Positions 12,250-12,779 of a stretch of 12,779 nt of DNA are shown piece after piece (position 1 is the stretch's first letter; every line of letters starts with the position of its first letter). The stretch covers positions 1-12,779 of the forward strand of contig JAAYBY010000074.1 in the NCBI GenBank assembly GCA_012729935.1, read 5' to 3'. A model generated the notes under the pieces. It searched no databases. It had not been told where the DNA came from and was given only the letters and a program-made list of their open reading frames with translations. A program made the translations under genes and the position numbers. Source of the stretch: Clostridiaceae bacterium (lineage in GTDB: Bacteria; Bacillota; Clostridia; Saccharofermentanales; UBA5734).

Positions 12250-12779
12250 ATGATTTTACTCAAATTATTCTGGAGCTTCTTTCAAATCGGTCTGTTCAGT
12301 ATTGGCGGCGGGTACGCAACACTTCCGTTGATTCAGGATCAGATTGTCGACCTGCATCAGTGGCTGAGCCTTTCTGAGCTGGCTGATATCATTGCGATTT
12401 CGCAGATGACACCTGGTCCGATTGCCCTCAATGCTGCCACATTTGTTGGTATCAGGATAGCAGGGCTGGCAGGTGGTGTTATCGCTACGCTGGGCTGCAT
12501 ATTCCCATCGTGTGTCATAGTCGTCGTCCTCGCGCGCCATTTTTTCAAAAACCGGGAACTTGCAGCCGTACAAGGTATTCTGATGGGTCTGAGACCGGCG
12601 GTTGTCTCGCTGATAGCCGTTGCCGGCCTGTCTGTCTTTACCATGGCTGTATTCAATCAATCATCAGATCTCTGGCGTCAATTCAGTCTGGCAGACATTG
12701 ATCTCATTGCTTTGGGTATTTTCGTTACCGCCTTTTTTGTCATCAGGAAATTCAAGGCAAGTATCCTGTCAGTCATGGC
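12250..12779 (+). CDS. chrA: Chromate transporter family (short CHR-domain) protein, second of a pair, 3'-truncated
   Basis: Second half-size CHR protein; the frame is open to the window edge, giving 176 visible residues of an expected 180-200. Motifs match the first copy: FSIGGGYATLPLI (16-28) and SQMTPGPIALNAATFVGIR (51-69). The ATG is one base after the stop of the first gene, with GTAAGGA (12235-12241) 8 bases upstream, placed in the tail of that gene. The two proteins are clearly related but diverged, as expected for subunits inserted in opposite orientation to make a heterodimer equal to one long ChrA. Hydrophobic segments are interrupted by a polar loop near residue 135-145. The missing end should contain only the last few residues. 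Confidence 0.88.
   Translation, partial: MILLKLFWSFFQIGLFSIGGGYATLPLIQDQIVDLHQWLSLSELADIIAISQMTPGPIALNAATFVGIRIAGLAGGVIATLGCIFPSCVIVVVLARHFFKNRELAAVQGILMGLRPAVVSLIAVAGLSVFTMAVFNQSSDLWRQFSLADIDLIALGIFVTAFFVIRKFKASILSVM

Noticed and set aside
11838..12263. A 141-codon minus-strand ORF opposite the first CHR gene
   Set aside because: It is His/Asp/Asn-rich, as expected from the complement of hydrophobic codons, and overlaps a well-supported gene throughout.
12265..12660. A 131-codon minus-strand ORF near the right edge
   Set aside because: It is antisense to the second CHR gene, whose plus-strand frame carries clear family motifs and runs off the window.

Overview
The window looks like chromosomal core and near-core sequence from a Bacillota (Firmicutes) bacterium, probably an anaerobic or oxygen-sensitive Clostridia-like one. 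The reasons are strong AGGAGG-type ribosome sites, some GTG starts, an intrinsic-terminator attenuator ahead of a permease, a clostridial-style short family I pyrophosphatase, and an FNR-like regulator next to a DUF438/hemerythrin/PAS protein. Base composition is moderate (mid to high 40s %GC by eye). I see no insertion sequence, phage gene, CRISPR array, rRNA or tRNA. The taxon is inference.

Layout, left to right. (1) Plus strand: the 3' part of inorganic pyrophosphatase (ppa, start outside the window), then an MgtC/SapB-family membrane protein ending in an intrinsic terminator that lies inside the opposing gene. (2) Minus strand: an FNR-like Crp-family regulator followed by a DUF438-hemerythrin-PAS protein. 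The 90-bp gap between them holds a TGTGA-N6-TCAAT box centred 41.5 bp upstream of a predicted start site, so the regulator probably activates its neighbour. (3) Minus strand: an NCS2 uracil/xanthine permease with its own promoter, a ~159-nt leader that can fold as a transcription attenuator, and a downstream terminator. (4) Plus strand: an ABC exporter (single-chain half transporter), a membrane-anchored D,D-carboxypeptidase starting in a 1-base TAATG overlap, and an M24 metallopeptidase, apparently one operon, with an 8-bp inverted repeat over its promoter. (5) Minus strand: a two-gene operon of an AP-endonuclease-2-fold sugar isomerase/epimerase and a D-2-hydroxyacid dehydrogenase; the latter's 3' end overlaps the M24 gene by 26 bp. 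(6) Plus strand: two adjacent short CHR-domain (ChrA-type) genes, the second cut by the window end.

How the genes work together: most blocks are independent small operons. The clearest functional unit is block 2, where a likely [4Fe-4S] oxygen/NO-responsive activator is paired with a di-iron hemerythrin/PAS protein. The permease leader is the clearest RNA-level control: three mutually exclusive pairings (anti-antiterminator, antiterminator, terminator) can be traced by hand. I found no unmistakably new multi-gene defence or mobile system. The most promising leads are the FNR-box circuit, the permease attenuator, the exporter/carboxypeptidase/peptidase operon and the uncharacterised isomerase-dehydrogenase pair.
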